Source: JAUUZQ01 sp964538375
Lineage (GTDB): Bacteria; Bacteroidota; Bacteroidia; Bacteroidales; GCA-2748055
Direction of reading: 5' to 3'
Length of the DNA stretch: 64,000 nucleotides
NCBI GenBank assembly: GCA_964538375.1
Contig: CAZIFQ010000001.1
Location: forward strand, 62,001 to 126,000
Both the position numbers and the translations under genes were made by a program. The notes under the pieces are model-generated. The model had not been told where the DNA came from. It ran no database searches and saw only the letters and a list, made by a program, of their open reading frames with translations. This document shows, in pieces, positions 27,013 to 37,744 of this stretch (within the stretch, counting starts at the first letter, position 1; the number at the start of each line of letters is the position of its first letter).

Positions 27013-28899
27013 CTAGTACCTGATGCCAATTACAACTACGTCGTCTATCTGTTCAACATCTTTCTTATAATCTTCAAAAACTTCATTCAATTTGTCTCCC
27101 TGTTCAATCATTGGAAGATCCTGAATCTCCAGTAATACTTTCTTGAAATTTTTCGACAAAAATTTCTTTTGTGCCGGTCCGCCAAACTGATCGACGTAAC
27201 CGTCTGAGAAAGTATAGAAAGTGTCTCCTTTTTTCAGGTCAATGGTCGTCATCTGGTAATCGTTCATGATATCATAAATCGCCACTGGCATTTTATCTGC
27301 CTTATACTGAGTGAGCTCCCCTTCACGTATAAAATATAAAGGATTATTTGCCCCGGCAAAATAAAGCTTGTTCTTCTTGTAGTCGATCACTGAAACCGTC
27401 ATGTCCATTCCATCTTTAATCTCACTTTCTTCCCTGCGCTGGTTGAGGGAGTCAATTATCAGTTCCCTGAGACTGTTCAATATCTCATGTGGAGATACAA
27501 TTTTCCTGTTGTTAATGATCTCATTCAGGAGACTTATTCCCAGCATACTCATAAATGCCCCCGGAACACCATGTCCGGTGCAATCTGCCGTTATAATTAT
27601 CTGTAAATCACCTTTTTTATCCACCCAGTAAAAATCGCCACTCACAATATCCCTGGGTTTGTAGAGCACAAAATGCTCTATTTCATCGGAGAATAGTTCA
27701 AGGGAAGGAAGAATGGCCTTTTGAATTTTCTGCGCATAGTGGATACTGTCGGTAATATGTTTCTTCTGATAAGCGATCTGGTCGCGTTGTGTTTCTGCTT
27801 CTTCCTTTTGCTTTTCAATCAGTATATTCTTCTGCTCCAGCACCTGGTTTGCCTTTTTCTTGTTGCGATAGTTAACAAAAATGAAATATGCCAGTCCCAG
27901 CATCAAAAGCAAGGCAATAATTGCTGCAATGATTACCAGCTTTTGTTTTTGAATCGCTTCCAGCTGAATGGCGATCTTTTCCTCGTTTGCCTTGATTTCC
28001 GTATCGCGTTCCTGGATCACTACTTCCCGCTCTGAAATCTGACTCTGTTGCTTTGACAGAACCTCCTTCTGTTCAGTCATCTCTGTTGTTTGCTCCATGA
28101 TCCTTGTCTTCTGGACTGAGATTTCTTTTTCTTTTGCCCTGATCTCACCCGTCTTGGCTTGAATCTCCTTCTCCTTTGTAAACAGCGTTTTTATTTTTTC
28201 CTCCAGCTCTTTCTCCTTCACCATGATCTGATCACCAAGCTCTTTCAACCTGGCTAACTGAAGCTGAATCATAGAGTCCTGCTCTGCAATTACAATACGC
28301 TGTTGACGTGTAACTTCTTTCTCCTCTGTTAATTCTTCATCCGTAACTTCAAAAAGTTGCTCCCAATCGTCCCGGGTTTTAATCGCATTGCCTAAAAAGA
28401 GTTCGTCAACTTCCAGTCCATGTTCATTCATGAGCTCTTCATTGGCTTCAAACCGTGGTTGTCCGTCCACAACCATGAAATTTATCATTGACTCTCTAAA
28501 CAAATAGCCCTCTGAAATCAGAAGCGTGTTCTGGCCTTCAATTGTTTTAAGGATTTGTTTAATATTATAGTCATCCTTTTTATTTATATACACTATCTGT
28601 GTATTTGTTATCATCTCTTCCTTGGGCAAGAGGTATACACGAATAGGTTTCCCCTGCACAAATTTTCGCTCCATGGCAAGGCCATCCACATTCCAGTAGA
28701 AATCATCATCATCATCCATAATCGTGATGGAGAATTCTTCTTTATCCGCGAATGACTCATCATATTTAACATACCTGGCAATATCCAATATCATTGTGGC
28801 CCTGGCAATATCATCCATCTCTTCTGTATCCTGGGCAGAGAGCTTTACAGGTATGACAAAAAGAAACAGGGCCGGCAAAAGGAAAAAGAATCGTTTCAT
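27013..28899 (-). CDS. YfiR-like sensor fused through a coiled coil to a PP2C phosphatase
   Basis: The 628-residue protein has a signal peptide (residues 1-22, ending SAQD), a periplasmic YfiR-type/DUF4154 domain (about 30-180, with LLISEG and NEELMNEHGLEV), a long Glu/Gln/Lys coiled coil (about 195-320), one membrane helix (LVIIAAIIALLLMLGLAYFI, about 323-342), a short helix and a cytoplasmic SpoIIE/PP2C domain. The PP2C metal motifs are SGDFYWVDKKG, ADCTGHGVPGAFMSMLG, FAGANNPLYF and YTFSDGY. It thus carries an envelope signal to a serine phosphatase, likely controlling an anti-sigma or STAS protein not encoded here. The domain order is known in Bacteroidota. It is separated from the lipoprotein pair by a strong terminator. 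Confidence 0.88.
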   Translation of the reverse strand: MKRFFFLLPALFLFVIPVKLSAQDTEEMDDIARATMILDIARYVKYDESFADKEEFSITIMDDDDDFYWNVDGLAMERKFVQGKPIRVYLLPKEEMITNTQIVYINKKDDYNIKQILKTIEGQNTLLISEGYLFRESMINFMVVDGQPRFEANEELMNEHGLEVDELFLGNAIKTRDDWEQLFEVTDEELTEEKEVTRQQRIVIAEQDSMIQLQLARLKELGDQIMVKEKELEEKIKTLFTKEKEIQAKTGEIRAKEKEISVQKTRIMEQTTEMTEQKEVLSKQQSQISEREVVIQERDTEIKANEEKIAIQLEAIQKQKLVIIAAIIALLLMLGLAYFIFVNYRNKKKANQVLEQKNILIEKQKEEAETQRDQIAYQKKHITDSIHYAQKIQKAILPSLELFSDEIEHFVLYKPRDIVSGDFYWVDKKGDLQIIITADCTGHGVPGAFMSMLGISLLNEIINNRKIVSPHEILNSLRELIIDSLNQRREESEIKDGMDMTVSVIDYKKNKLYFAGANNPLYFIREGELTQYKADKMPVAIYDIMNDYQMTTIDLKKGDTFYTFSDGYVDQFGGPAQKKFLSKNFKKVLLEIQDLPMIEQGDKLNEVFEDYKKDVEQIDDVVVIGIRY

Positions 28900-29019
28900 T
28901 GCTTTAATTTAATGTAATAATAAAGTATGCATAGATCGAGCGTTAATTTACGCAATATTCAACAGTATGAAAAAGAAGTCTCCGCTTTTTTCTTACTATT
29001 GTATTACGAATCATTTACT

Positions 29020-30372
29020 ATGGCATATTCCGACCTCCTAATTTGGATGATTTGCTCCCTTGGCATTATTTTCTTCCTGGCAGGAGCCATCACTTCCTTC
29101 ATCGAAAAAGAGCTTCGGGCAGGATTAATATTACTCATCATTTCCTTATCAGTCGCATTTGTACTTGCAGCTTTACTTGTTTTTCTTCCCGATTACCACA
29201 CCCTCAAATTCATTTTTATTGTTGTTGTGTTACTGTTTTTGATAGTGGTGTTCTTGCCCATTTCTGCAACAGGTAAATACCGTTTCGAAAGTCCTGTTGC
29301 CAGGTTTCATGAAGAAGATGCTGTATTGTCGCGCAGAAAGCTACTGCCGGGGACCGCGGAATATAAAAGCTACTATGATAAATACCCGGATCGTAGAAAT
29401 CCTGATGATGAAGCGCGACATAAACCTGGCCTTTTGTCTCCGGATGCAAAATATTTCAATGCTGGTACCTTTGCTGCTGCTAAATCCAATTTCATACTCA
29501 CAGATCATCTTCATGCCCTGGCAGAATTGCCTCCAGATGCTGAGAAATCTGAGCTTGATGGAAATAAAACAAAAGCATTTATAAAACGCTGGATGTTAGA
29601 AACAGGCGCCCATAGCATTGGATTTACTGCACTGAAAGACCATCACTTATATTCTTATAAAGGAAGGGGACCGGAAAAGGGAAGAAAGATTTTGAATGAT
29701 TTGCCACACGCTATTGCTATTACCGTGGAAATGGATCATGACATGATGAAACCTGCTCCGGAGGGAACAACGGTAATGGAATCAGCCGAACAATACCTGC
29801 AATCTGGAATCCTGGCAAGCAAACTCACCGGCTTCATCAAAAGCATGGGATACAATGCTAAAGCACACATTGATGGTCAGTACGAAGTCATTTGTCCACT
29901 TGTTGCCGCAGATGCGGGATTAGGCATGATTGGGAGAATGGGCTTACTCTTGACACCTGTGCTCGGACCTCGTGTAAGAATAGTTGTTGTTACTACGGAT
30001 ATACCACTGGAGTATGCTGATAATTTGAAACATGATCTATCTATGCTTGACTTTTGCTCACGGTGTAAAAAGTGCGCGAAGGTGTGCCCGGCAAATGCTA
30101 TTCCCATGGATTCGCTTAAAGAAATTAATGGCAGTCGTCGATGGCGAATAAATTCCGAGGCCTGTTATCTTTTTTGGACTATCTCAGGAACCGATTGTGG
30201 AAGATGCGTAATTAGCTGTCCTTATGCGCATCCGGACAATTGGTTTCATCGCTTTATCAGGTGGGGAATCAAGAAAAATTTGGTTTTCCGGGTGATGGCT
30301 GTTAAATTGGACGATATTTTCTATGGTGAAAGACCAAAAATAAAGCCCCTTCCCCACTGGGCAAAACTATAA
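29020..30372 (+). CDS. Membrane-anchored reductive-dehalogenase-like Fe-S protein
   Basis: The 450-residue product resembles the cobalamin-dependent reductive dehalogenase/QueG group. The core includes AHSIGFTAL, ITVEMDHDMM, GYNAKAHIDG, AADAGLGMIGRMGLL and VVTTDIPLEY, all in the order seen in RdhA. Two 4Fe-4S motifs follow: CSRCKKCAKVCP (near residue 346) and, near 392, CGRCVISCPYAHP with an earlier Cys in EACYLFW. The N-terminus has about three hydrophobic segments (residues 5-90) instead of the twin-arginine signal of respiratory enzymes, so the enzyme would be membrane-anchored with a location I cannot settle. I start at ATG 29020; an in-frame ATG at 28927 adds 31 hydrophilic residues. A transporter gene starts six bases later. 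True substrate unknown. Confidence 0.78.
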   Translation: MAYSDLLIWMICSLGIIFFLAGAITSFIEKELRAGLILLIISLSVAFVLAALLVFLPDYHTLKFIFIVVVLLFLIVVFLPISATGKYRFESPVARFHEEDAVLSRRKLLPGTAEYKSYYDKYPDRRNPDDEARHKPGLLSPDAKYFNAGTFAAAKSNFILTDHLHALAELPPDAEKSELDGNKTKAFIKRWMLETGAHSIGFTALKDHHLYSYKGRGPEKGRKILNDLPHAIAITVEMDHDMMKPAPEGTTVMESAEQYLQSGILASKLTGFIKSMGYNAKAHIDGQYEVICPLVAADAGLGMIGRMGLLLTPVLGPRVRIVVVTTDIPLEYADNLKHDLSMLDFCSRCKKCAKVCPANAIPMDSLKEINGSRRWRINSEACYLFWTISGTDCGRCVISCPYAHPDNWFHRFIRWGIKKNLVFRVMAVKLDDIFYGERPKIKPLPHWAKL

Positions 30373-30377
30373 AATAA

Positions 30378-32186
30378 ATGACTTTAGAAGGATATATCTC
30401 GATTGCAGTTATTCTACTGATGATTATCGCGCTTATAAAAGAAGTAATGAGGCCCGGCCTTGTTCTCTTTACAGCGCTGGTCATTTTTATGGTCGCTGAC
30501 ATTCTCACTGCAGAAGAAGCCCTGGCTGGCTTCTCCAATAAAGGAATGATCACTATTGCCATTCTATTTCTTGTAAGTGAAGGATTTAAGCAAACCGGGG
30601 CGCTGAGTAAGATTGCCAATGTATTGTTACCAAAAAAGCGCGCGCCGATCCCAAATATGCTTATGCGGATAACAATTCCAATTGCAGGTATATCTGCTTT
30701 TCTGAACAACACCCCAATGGTAATTATTTTTGCTCCGATGGTGAAAAAGTGGGCTGAGAAATTAAACCTCCCCGCACAGAAATTTCTTATACCCCTCTCC
30801 TATGCAACTATCCTGGGAGGTACCTGCACATTAATCGGAACTTCTACTAATCTTGTTGTACACGGTATGATGCTTGACCGGGGAATTGAAGGATTGGGGA
30901 TGTTCGAACTGGCTAAAGTTGGAATTTTTGTTGCTGTTATAGGCTTTATCTATATGTTTCTATTCGCGAACCGACTGTTGCCAGGTGAAACGATTCCGAA
31001 GAACAGCTTCCCAAATGAGCTGCGTGAATTTAACTTTGATGTGATCCTCGAAAAGGACAGTTCAATGATAGGAAAAGTAATTGAGAAAAAACGATTACCT
31101 GGTCTTTCTGAATTTGTTGTTAAAACCGTTTTGCGTGAGGGGAAGCATATGCGAATATCAAATACTCCTCACAAAATTGAGGAAGGAGATGAATTTATCC
31201 TGGCTGGAAAATCTGAGGATATTGGTTTCCTGATGCAAAAAAAAGGAATCACTCTCAGGTGCCTGGTAAATGCTGATGCGCGATTTATGAATGAGAACCT
31301 GAAGCAGGTTGAAGTTGTTCTTGCTCCTCGTTTCCCTGGAATCCAAAAGACAATTACGGAGTTTGACTTCAAAGGACACTATAACGCCATTGTGATGGCC
31401 GTACATAGAAATGGTGAGCGAATTTATACGGGAATGGAAAATATTGAATTCAAGGCCGGGGATAACCTTGTTCTGCTAACCACGGATGATTTTACAAAAT
31501 ACTGGGGGGAATCACGTGTCTTCTATATGGCGACTGAGATAGGAGACATGGACAGTACAAAAGACAAAAGAAAAAGATGGTTCGCACTTGGTGTAACCGT
31601 ATTAATGGTTATTGGCGCTACTGTTGGGCGATCCTTACCTACATATGGCGATGTCAACTTTGATATGTTCTTTTTTGCTGCTATTGCTATGGTTCTTATG
31701 GCCACATTTAAAATTTTCCCTGCAAAAAAATATACTAAACCCATTAACTGGGATGTCCTGATCACTGTTGCTGCAGCATTTGGTTTAAGCAGGGCCCTTC
31801 AAAATTCAGGGGCCGCAGATGTTCTCGCCCACTACGTTATAAACATTTCAAAATCAACATTTGGCCCCATCGGAGTGCTTGCAGCTATCTATCTGTTGAC
31901 CTCTCTCTTTACAGAAATTATTACCAATAACGCTGCTGCTGCCCTTACTTTCCCGATTGCCCTTTCTGCGGCAACCCAACTTGGTGTTGACCCAAGGCCA
32001 TTTTTTATTGCAATTGCTGTAGCTGCCTCATGTAGTTTTTCAACTCCAATTGGGTACCAGACTAACCTGATTGTTCAAAGTATCGGAAATTACAAATTTA
32101 GTGATTATTGGAAAATCGGTTTGCCACTCAATATCCTGGCCTTCGTCGTCTCAATGATAATGATCCCTATCTTCTGGGAATTCTAA
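30378..32186 (+). CDS. SLC13/DASS-family anion transporter with two RCK_C domains
   Basis: This 602-residue inner-membrane transporter belongs to the divalent-anion/Na+ symporter (SLC13, CitMHS-like) group. Hydrophobic segments occupy about 1-200 and 395-600; the transport signatures are SAFLNNTPMV, GTCTLIGTSTNLVVHG, EIITNNAAAALTFP and SFSTPIGYQTNL. The two conserved Asn-Ser/Thr-x motifs bind the carboxylate or sulphate anion and Na+. Between the two halves (about 210-385) lie two RCK_C (TrkA-C) domains, as in bacterial sulphate/dicarboxylate transporters. It starts five bases after the Fe-S protein's stop, so the two are probably co-transcribed, perhaps linking substrate uptake to that enzyme; this link is inference. 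Confidence 0.9.
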   Translation: MTLEGYISIAVILLMIIALIKEVMRPGLVLFTALVIFMVADILTAEEALAGFSNKGMITIAILFLVSEGFKQTGALSKIANVLLPKKRAPIPNMLMRITIPIAGISAFLNNTPMVIIFAPMVKKWAEKLNLPAQKFLIPLSYATILGGTCTLIGTSTNLVVHGMMLDRGIEGLGMFELAKVGIFVAVIGFIYMFLFANRLLPGETIPKNSFPNELREFNFDVILEKDSSMIGKVIEKKRLPGLSEFVVKTVLREGKHMRISNTPHKIEEGDEFILAGKSEDIGFLMQKKGITLRCLVNADARFMNENLKQVEVVLAPRFPGIQKTITEFDFKGHYNAIVMAVHRNGERIYTGMENIEFKAGDNLVLLTTDDFTKYWGESRVFYMATEIGDMDSTKDKRKRWFALGVTVLMVIGATVGRSLPTYGDVNFDMFFFAAIAMVLMATFKIFPAKKYTKPINWDVLITVAAAFGLSRALQNSGAADVLAHYVINISKSTFGPIGVLAAIYLLTSLFTEIITNNAAAALTFPIALSAATQLGVDPRPFFIAIAVAASCSFSTPIGYQTNLIVQSIGNYKFSDYWKIGLPLNILAFVVSMIMIPIFWEF

Positions 32187-32212
32187 TATCCGAGCGCTCT
32201 TGAGGGGGTCAC

Positions 32213-33901
32213 TTAGTACCCCGCTGCTTGTCCGTCTTTCCTCGACTCTGAGGCCCCATAGTAAACCCCTGTTTCCGGGTCCCTCAATATGGCCTGGTAT
32301 CCACCATAGGAACCTTTGCTGTATTGTATTTTATGTCCCCTGCTCAATAATTCCCGTATCTCCTTATAATCGATACCCGATTCAAGAAAAACAGTTCCCC
32401 CGTCAGTCATTGTTTCTCCGGTTGGCTGAGATGAACCTTCATGCCTGATACGCGGAGCATCACCTGCTTCCTGCAGGTTCATGTCAAAATCAATAAGGTT
32501 GACCACTATTTGTGCATGACCCTGTGGCTGCATAGCTCCTCCCATCAGTCCAAAACTAATATAGGGCTTACCATCTTTGGTGATAAATGCCGGAATAATT
32601 GTATGAAAAGGCCTCTTTCCTGGTTCATACACGTTCATGTGTTCCTCGGAAAGCGAAAACAACTCTCCCCTGTCCTGCAAAATAAACCCCAGTCCGGGAG
32701 GACAAATACCTGAACCCATACCACGATAGTTGCTCTGGATTAGAGAAACCATATTCCCGTCTTTATCAGCAACAGTGAGGTAAATAGTATTCCCCTGTTC
32801 AATGGATCCTGCATTGTATGACCTGGCTGCTCGCGCTCTGATCAGTTCTCTTCGCTCATCAGCATACTCCTTTGAAAGCAGCTCGTCCACCGGGAGATCA
32901 TTGAAATCAGGGTCCGCATAATATTTTGCCCGATCTTCAAAAGCCAGTTTCTTCGCCTCTAAGAAATGATGAATATATTCAGCGCTGCCGAATCCCATGT
33001 TGGTAACATCAAAGCCCTCCAGAATATTCAGAATCTGCAGTGCAGCGATGCCTTGTCCGTTTGGAGGAAGCTCCCAAACATCATAACCCCGATAGTTCAC
33101 AGACACCGGCTCCACCCATTCTGAACTGTGGCTTGCCAGGTCTTCATAAGATAAAAATCCACCCTGCTCAGCCATAAAATCACAAATGATATGTGCAATA
33201 TCGCCTTTGTAAAACTCATCTCTTCCTTTCCTGGCAATAAGCTCAAGGGTATTCGCCAAGGCCGGATTTTTAAAGACATCTCCTTTGGAGGGTGGCTTTC
33301 CTCCAGGCATATACACATCGCCGACATTAGGAAAATTTCCAGCCAGGTACCTGGCATTGCTTTGCCAGTAATAGGCAATTAGCTCTGTTAAGGGAAATCC
33401 ATTCCTTGCGTACTCAATGGCCGGATTCAAAATCTTCTTCATAGACAGAGATCCAAACTTTTCTTGTAAAGAAAACCATCCGTCAACACATCCCGGGACA
33501 GACACGGGTAAGACACCGGTCGAAGGTATCTTCTCATATCCATTTTCCACAAAATAATCCAGTGTTAAAGATTTAGGAGACCTTCCGCTTGCATTTAGTC
33601 CATATAGCTTTTCTGTTTTGGCATCCCAGACAATCGCAAATAAATCTCCCCCGATACCATTACCTGTCGGTTCCACCAATCCTAGTAGCGCATTAGCAGC
33701 AATTGCTGCATCAACTGCATTTCCACCAGCTTTCAATATATCCAGGGCGACCTGAGTTGCCAGGGGCTGACTTGTACAAGCCATTCCATTCACTGCGATC
33801 ACTTCAGATCTCGTTGCAAAAGTTTCACCCGTCAACCGGTCCTGGGTAAATGCAGAGTATGATAATAAGCTAAGCAATAGTAAAAAGCCAAATTTTTTCA
33901 T
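32213..33901 (-). CDS. ggt: Gamma-glutamyltransferase
   Basis: GGT cleaves gamma-glutamyl bonds such as that of glutathione in the periplasm; it is an N-terminal-nucleophile enzyme that matures by self-cleavage. A signal peptide (residues 1-19, ending FTQ) fits export. The large-subunit block AIAANALLGLVEPTGNGIGG binds the substrate. The nucleophile Thr is in QGNTIYLTVADKDGNMV, about Thr372, with the usual Asp-Lys-Asp-Gly-Asn after it. GSGICPPGLGFILQDRGELF and GGAMQPQGHAQIV complete the small subunit. Length of 562 residues is normal. Its stop faces the SLC13 gene across 26 bases. Confidence 0.94.
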   Translation of the reverse strand: MKKFGFLLLLSLLSYSAFTQDRLTGETFATRSEVIAVNGMACTSQPLATQVALDILKAGGNAVDAAIAANALLGLVEPTGNGIGGDLFAIVWDAKTEKLYGLNASGRSPKSLTLDYFVENGYEKIPSTGVLPVSVPGCVDGWFSLQEKFGSLSMKKILNPAIEYARNGFPLTELIAYYWQSNARYLAGNFPNVGDVYMPGGKPPSKGDVFKNPALANTLELIARKGRDEFYKGDIAHIICDFMAEQGGFLSYEDLASHSSEWVEPVSVNYRGYDVWELPPNGQGIAALQILNILEGFDVTNMGFGSAEYIHHFLEAKKLAFEDRAKYYADPDFNDLPVDELLSKEYADERRELIRARAARSYNAGSIEQGNTIYLTVADKDGNMVSLIQSNYRGMGSGICPPGLGFILQDRGELFSLSEEHMNVYEPGKRPFHTIIPAFITKDGKPYISFGLMGGAMQPQGHAQIVVNLIDFDMNLQEAGDAPRIRHEGSSQPTGETMTDGGTVFLESGIDYKEIRELLSRGHKIQYSKGSYGGYQAILRDPETGVYYGASESRKDGQAAGY

Positions 33902-33990
33902 GATAGTGATTTGTTTAAAGAGTTTTTGAGACCTTCACGATGATATTGTTTTTATCCTTCCAAGCTTCTTTGGAGGCGAGGTAGAATAAG

Positions 33991-34020
33991 AAAGGGAGAC
34001 ACCTGCGGCGACTCCCCTTT
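33991..34020 (-). terminator. Intrinsic terminator downstream of the GH16-like gene
   Basis: On the minus strand AAAGGGGAGTCGCC, a short loop and GGTGTCTCCCTTT form a stem with one bulge and one mismatch, followed by CTTATTCT. It lies about 55 bases after the stop of the GH16-like gene and before the GGT start, so it should end that transcript. Confidence 0.5.
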
Positions 34021-34075
34021 GTATTCCATCTGACACATCCTTACATCTGACGCATCCCGGTTCAGACAATGTTAT

Positions 34076-35089
34076 CTACTTCAGCTTATATGCTCTCACC
34101 CAATCAATTTCCATTGCAGCAGGTAATCCGTTTTCACCAGCACCCTCTTTAAGAGCTGTACTGAAAAGCATATACATTTCTTCCTGTGGCACACCCGAAG
34201 TTTGGGTCTTAAAGACTTTGTCGTTGATCTTCCAGGTTAGCTTGTTAGGGCTCCATTCAAGGGTAACAATGAAAAAATCATTGGTATATTTTGAACCACT
34301 GGTTTTTGATTGTGACTTTGAAGGCACCTGTCCCGCACGAGGTGACCAGAAAAAGTTACACCACAATTTATTTTTTTCATATCTCGCTACATCAATATGC
34401 GGAGTAGCAGTCTCAGAAATCATCCAGAAAGCTTGCTGACTATCAGCCGGAGCCATTTTTATCTTGGCTTTAAACGTGCCATACTTCTGACGGAAGCTTT
34501 TCCCGGTACTGATAAGAGCAGAGGTATAATCAAAATGACCGATCAGAAATCCATGATCAAGATGCAATTTGTAACCTTCTGCTTGTTCTACTCTTGTTAC
34601 CAGGCGAATTTTATTGTCATAAAATTCAACATTCTTTCCATCAGACATGAAGCTTAAATCATCTGCCATCACATAAGGTTCTTTCAATGCAGCATCAGCC
34701 CAGTAGTAGTGGGTCATCCAAGTCTTCCGGTCTAAAGCAGAAGCTGAGAAGGGTTCATTAAAGGTCTCTTCCCAACGTGCAATTTCTTTAAAAGGATTTT
34801 TCTTTTTCGTTTTAAAGAACCAGACGATTTTTTCTGATTTCTTTAACTCACGATATTCTTGTGCCTTTTTATATTCCTCAGATTCTGCCCGTTCTGCCTT
34901 TGGCACCTGGCGTTTTCTTACAGCAAAGTCGCTGGACTTAACTTCTTGCTCTAACTCCTGAAAATGTTTCAACTCGTCAGAGCTTTCAAACCTTAAAAAT
35001 TCGGCATAATCGGCGCGGATCTTATCATCTGCTGCCTCTACTTTTTCAGTGCTTGGGACCATCCCCAATAAAAATGCTAAGCTTGCCAT
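34076..35089 (-). CDS. GH16-like (laminarinase-fold) protein lacking the catalytic Glu pair
   Basis: The C-terminal two-thirds (about residues 105-337) reads as a GH16 jelly roll: FNEPFSASALDRKTWMTHYY, SFRQKYGTFKAKIKM, FWMISETATPHIDVARYE and, near the end, AMEIDWVRAYKL. In active GH16 enzymes the site is Glu-x-Asp-x-(x)-Glu; here the first Glu is His231, Asp233 is kept and the second Glu is Arg236 or is shifted, so catalysis as a glycosidase is doubtful. The N-terminus (MASLAFLLGMVPS then a Lys/Glu-rich helical stretch to about residue 100) is not a clean signal peptide. Possibly a carbohydrate-binding or structural protein. A promoter-like pair precedes it and a terminator follows. Confidence 0.7.
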   Translation of the reverse strand: MASLAFLLGMVPSTEKVEAADDKIRADYAEFLRFESSDELKHFQELEQEVKSSDFAVRKRQVPKAERAESEEYKKAQEYRELKKSEKIVWFFKTKKKNPFKEIARWEETFNEPFSASALDRKTWMTHYYWADAALKEPYVMADDLSFMSDGKNVEFYDNKIRLVTRVEQAEGYKLHLDHGFLIGHFDYTSALISTGKSFRQKYGTFKAKIKMAPADSQQAFWMISETATPHIDVARYEKNKLWCNFFWSPRAGQVPSKSQSKTSGSKYTNDFFIVTLEWSPNKLTWKINDKVFKTQTSGVPQEEMYMLFSTALKEGAGENGLPAAMEIDWVRAYKLK

Positions 35090-35115
35090 ATTTTTTTATT
35101 GATAATATTAATGAA

Positions 35116-35145
35116 TAAAGATAAAAAAATTTGAATTGCCATCAA
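35116..35145 (-). promoter_or_regulatory. Possible Bacteroidota-type promoter of the GH16-like gene
   Basis: On the minus strand TTG and TATCTTTA are separated by 19 bases, close to the TTTG-N19-TAnnTTTG consensus (one mismatch in the -7 box). It ends 26 bases before the ATG at 35089 and overlaps the end of the preceding gene's stop region. Confidence 0.4.
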
Positions 35146-35793
35146 CTATCTTCTGTATCCTTTTCCGCGACCATGGAAATAATAGACTGCCTGCACCTCA
35201 ATAACCAAAGCTGTTAATGGCGAAGAAAGAAATTTCGGTTTTGTTTCATCCCAGATGCTCTCGCTTTCGGGAGCATTAAGCACAAGGCCGGGCCAGGCAT
35301 ATTTTGCGTTTACATGAAAATCCCAAAATGAGGTCATTTTCATTTCAAGTCCGGCACCCAGATTGGGACCAAAGCCAAAAGTGGCACCTGAAACTGGTGG
35401 ATCAACCATAGATGCAATCAATAATTCAACATTATAATTGAGATACGTATAGTTCACGCCTGCAAACCCGACAACAGTCAATGTTTTTTCATTGAATATC
35501 CTGTATTGAAAATCAATATCTCCATGAAATAAATAAGTGGTAGTAAAAAAGCTGCTGTTTGGCTTAACGGTGTGAGGATTATATGCTGTAACAGAGGGAA
35601 CAATAAACATGGTTTTACGCTTATCCAGTGCGATCCATGTCCTGACATTGATCCCGGGATTTCCTGTTTTTGCAATGAGATTATAAACTATTTTTTCAGA
35701 AAATGATAAGCCAACTCCAATGCGATCAAGCTGGGCCAAAGCTGAAGCTGAAATCATTAAAAAAGCAATCGAAATGAAAATAATTTTCTTCAT
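35146..35793 (-). CDS. Outer-membrane beta-barrel protein
   Basis: The 215-residue product has a signal peptide (MKKIIFISIAFLMISASALA then Q) and about ten alternating strands with aromatic belts (GVGLSFSEKIVYNL, FTTTYLFHGDIDFQYRIF, TVVGFAGVNYTYLNYNVEL, GATFGFGPNLGAGLEMKM, WDFHVNAKYAWPG). The last strand, VIEVQAVYYF, is followed by a short basic tail. It belongs to the OMP_b-brl-like small barrels common in this phylum. I start at ATG 35793 because the 14 extra residues from 35835 precede a perfect signal peptide. Role unknown; no operon partner is obvious. Confidence 0.83.
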   Translation of the reverse strand: MKKIIFISIAFLMISASALAQLDRIGVGLSFSEKIVYNLIAKTGNPGINVRTWIALDKRKTMFIVPSVTAYNPHTVKPNSSFFTTTYLFHGDIDFQYRIFNEKTLTVVGFAGVNYTYLNYNVELLIASMVDPPVSGATFGFGPNLGAGLEMKMTSFWDFHVNAKYAWPGLVLNAPESESIWDETKPKFLSSPLTALVIEVQAVYYFHGRGKGYRR

Positions 35794-35828
35794 AAAATGC
35801 AATTCTATTAACAAATGTAAAAAAATAA

Positions 35829-37463
<1,635 letters not shown>

Positions 37464-37498
37464 TATTTGGACTGATATTTTTTAAACTTACAAATGTA

Positions 37499-37744
37499 AT
37501 GTTGTTGGAAATCATTTCCCCGGACAAAAAACTTTTTTCAGGCGAAGCAGATCTTATTCAGGTGCCTGGCTCAAAAGGATCATTTGAAATCCTGAAAAAC
37601 CACGCCCCGATTATCTCCACTCTTGAAAAGGGACAAATAAAAATTGTTGCTTCGGATGGAAAGAAAACAACATTTGATATTGATGGTGGAGTAATTGAGG
37701 CAAAAAACAATAAAATAATTGTACTTGCAGAAAACTTATTATAA
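37499..37744 (+). CDS. atpC: F1 ATP synthase subunit epsilon (short form)
   Basis: The epsilon subunit is in the central stalk and transmits rotation and inhibition. The 81 residues cover only the N-terminal beta-sandwich: LEIISPDKKLFSGEADLIQV, PGSKGSFEILKNHAPIIST and a strand-rich end, DGGVIEAKNNKIIVLAE. The C-terminal helical hairpin that inhibits ATP hydrolysis in other bacteria (full length about 135) is missing, as is usual in Bacteroidota. The start is ATG 37499. The alpha/beta hydrolase frame that follows overlaps its last 26 bases if that frame begins at TTG 37719. Confidence 0.92.
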   Translation: MLLEIISPDKKLFSGEADLIQVPGSKGSFEILKNHAPIISTLEKGQIKIVASDGKKTTFDIDGGVIEAKNNKIIVLAENLL

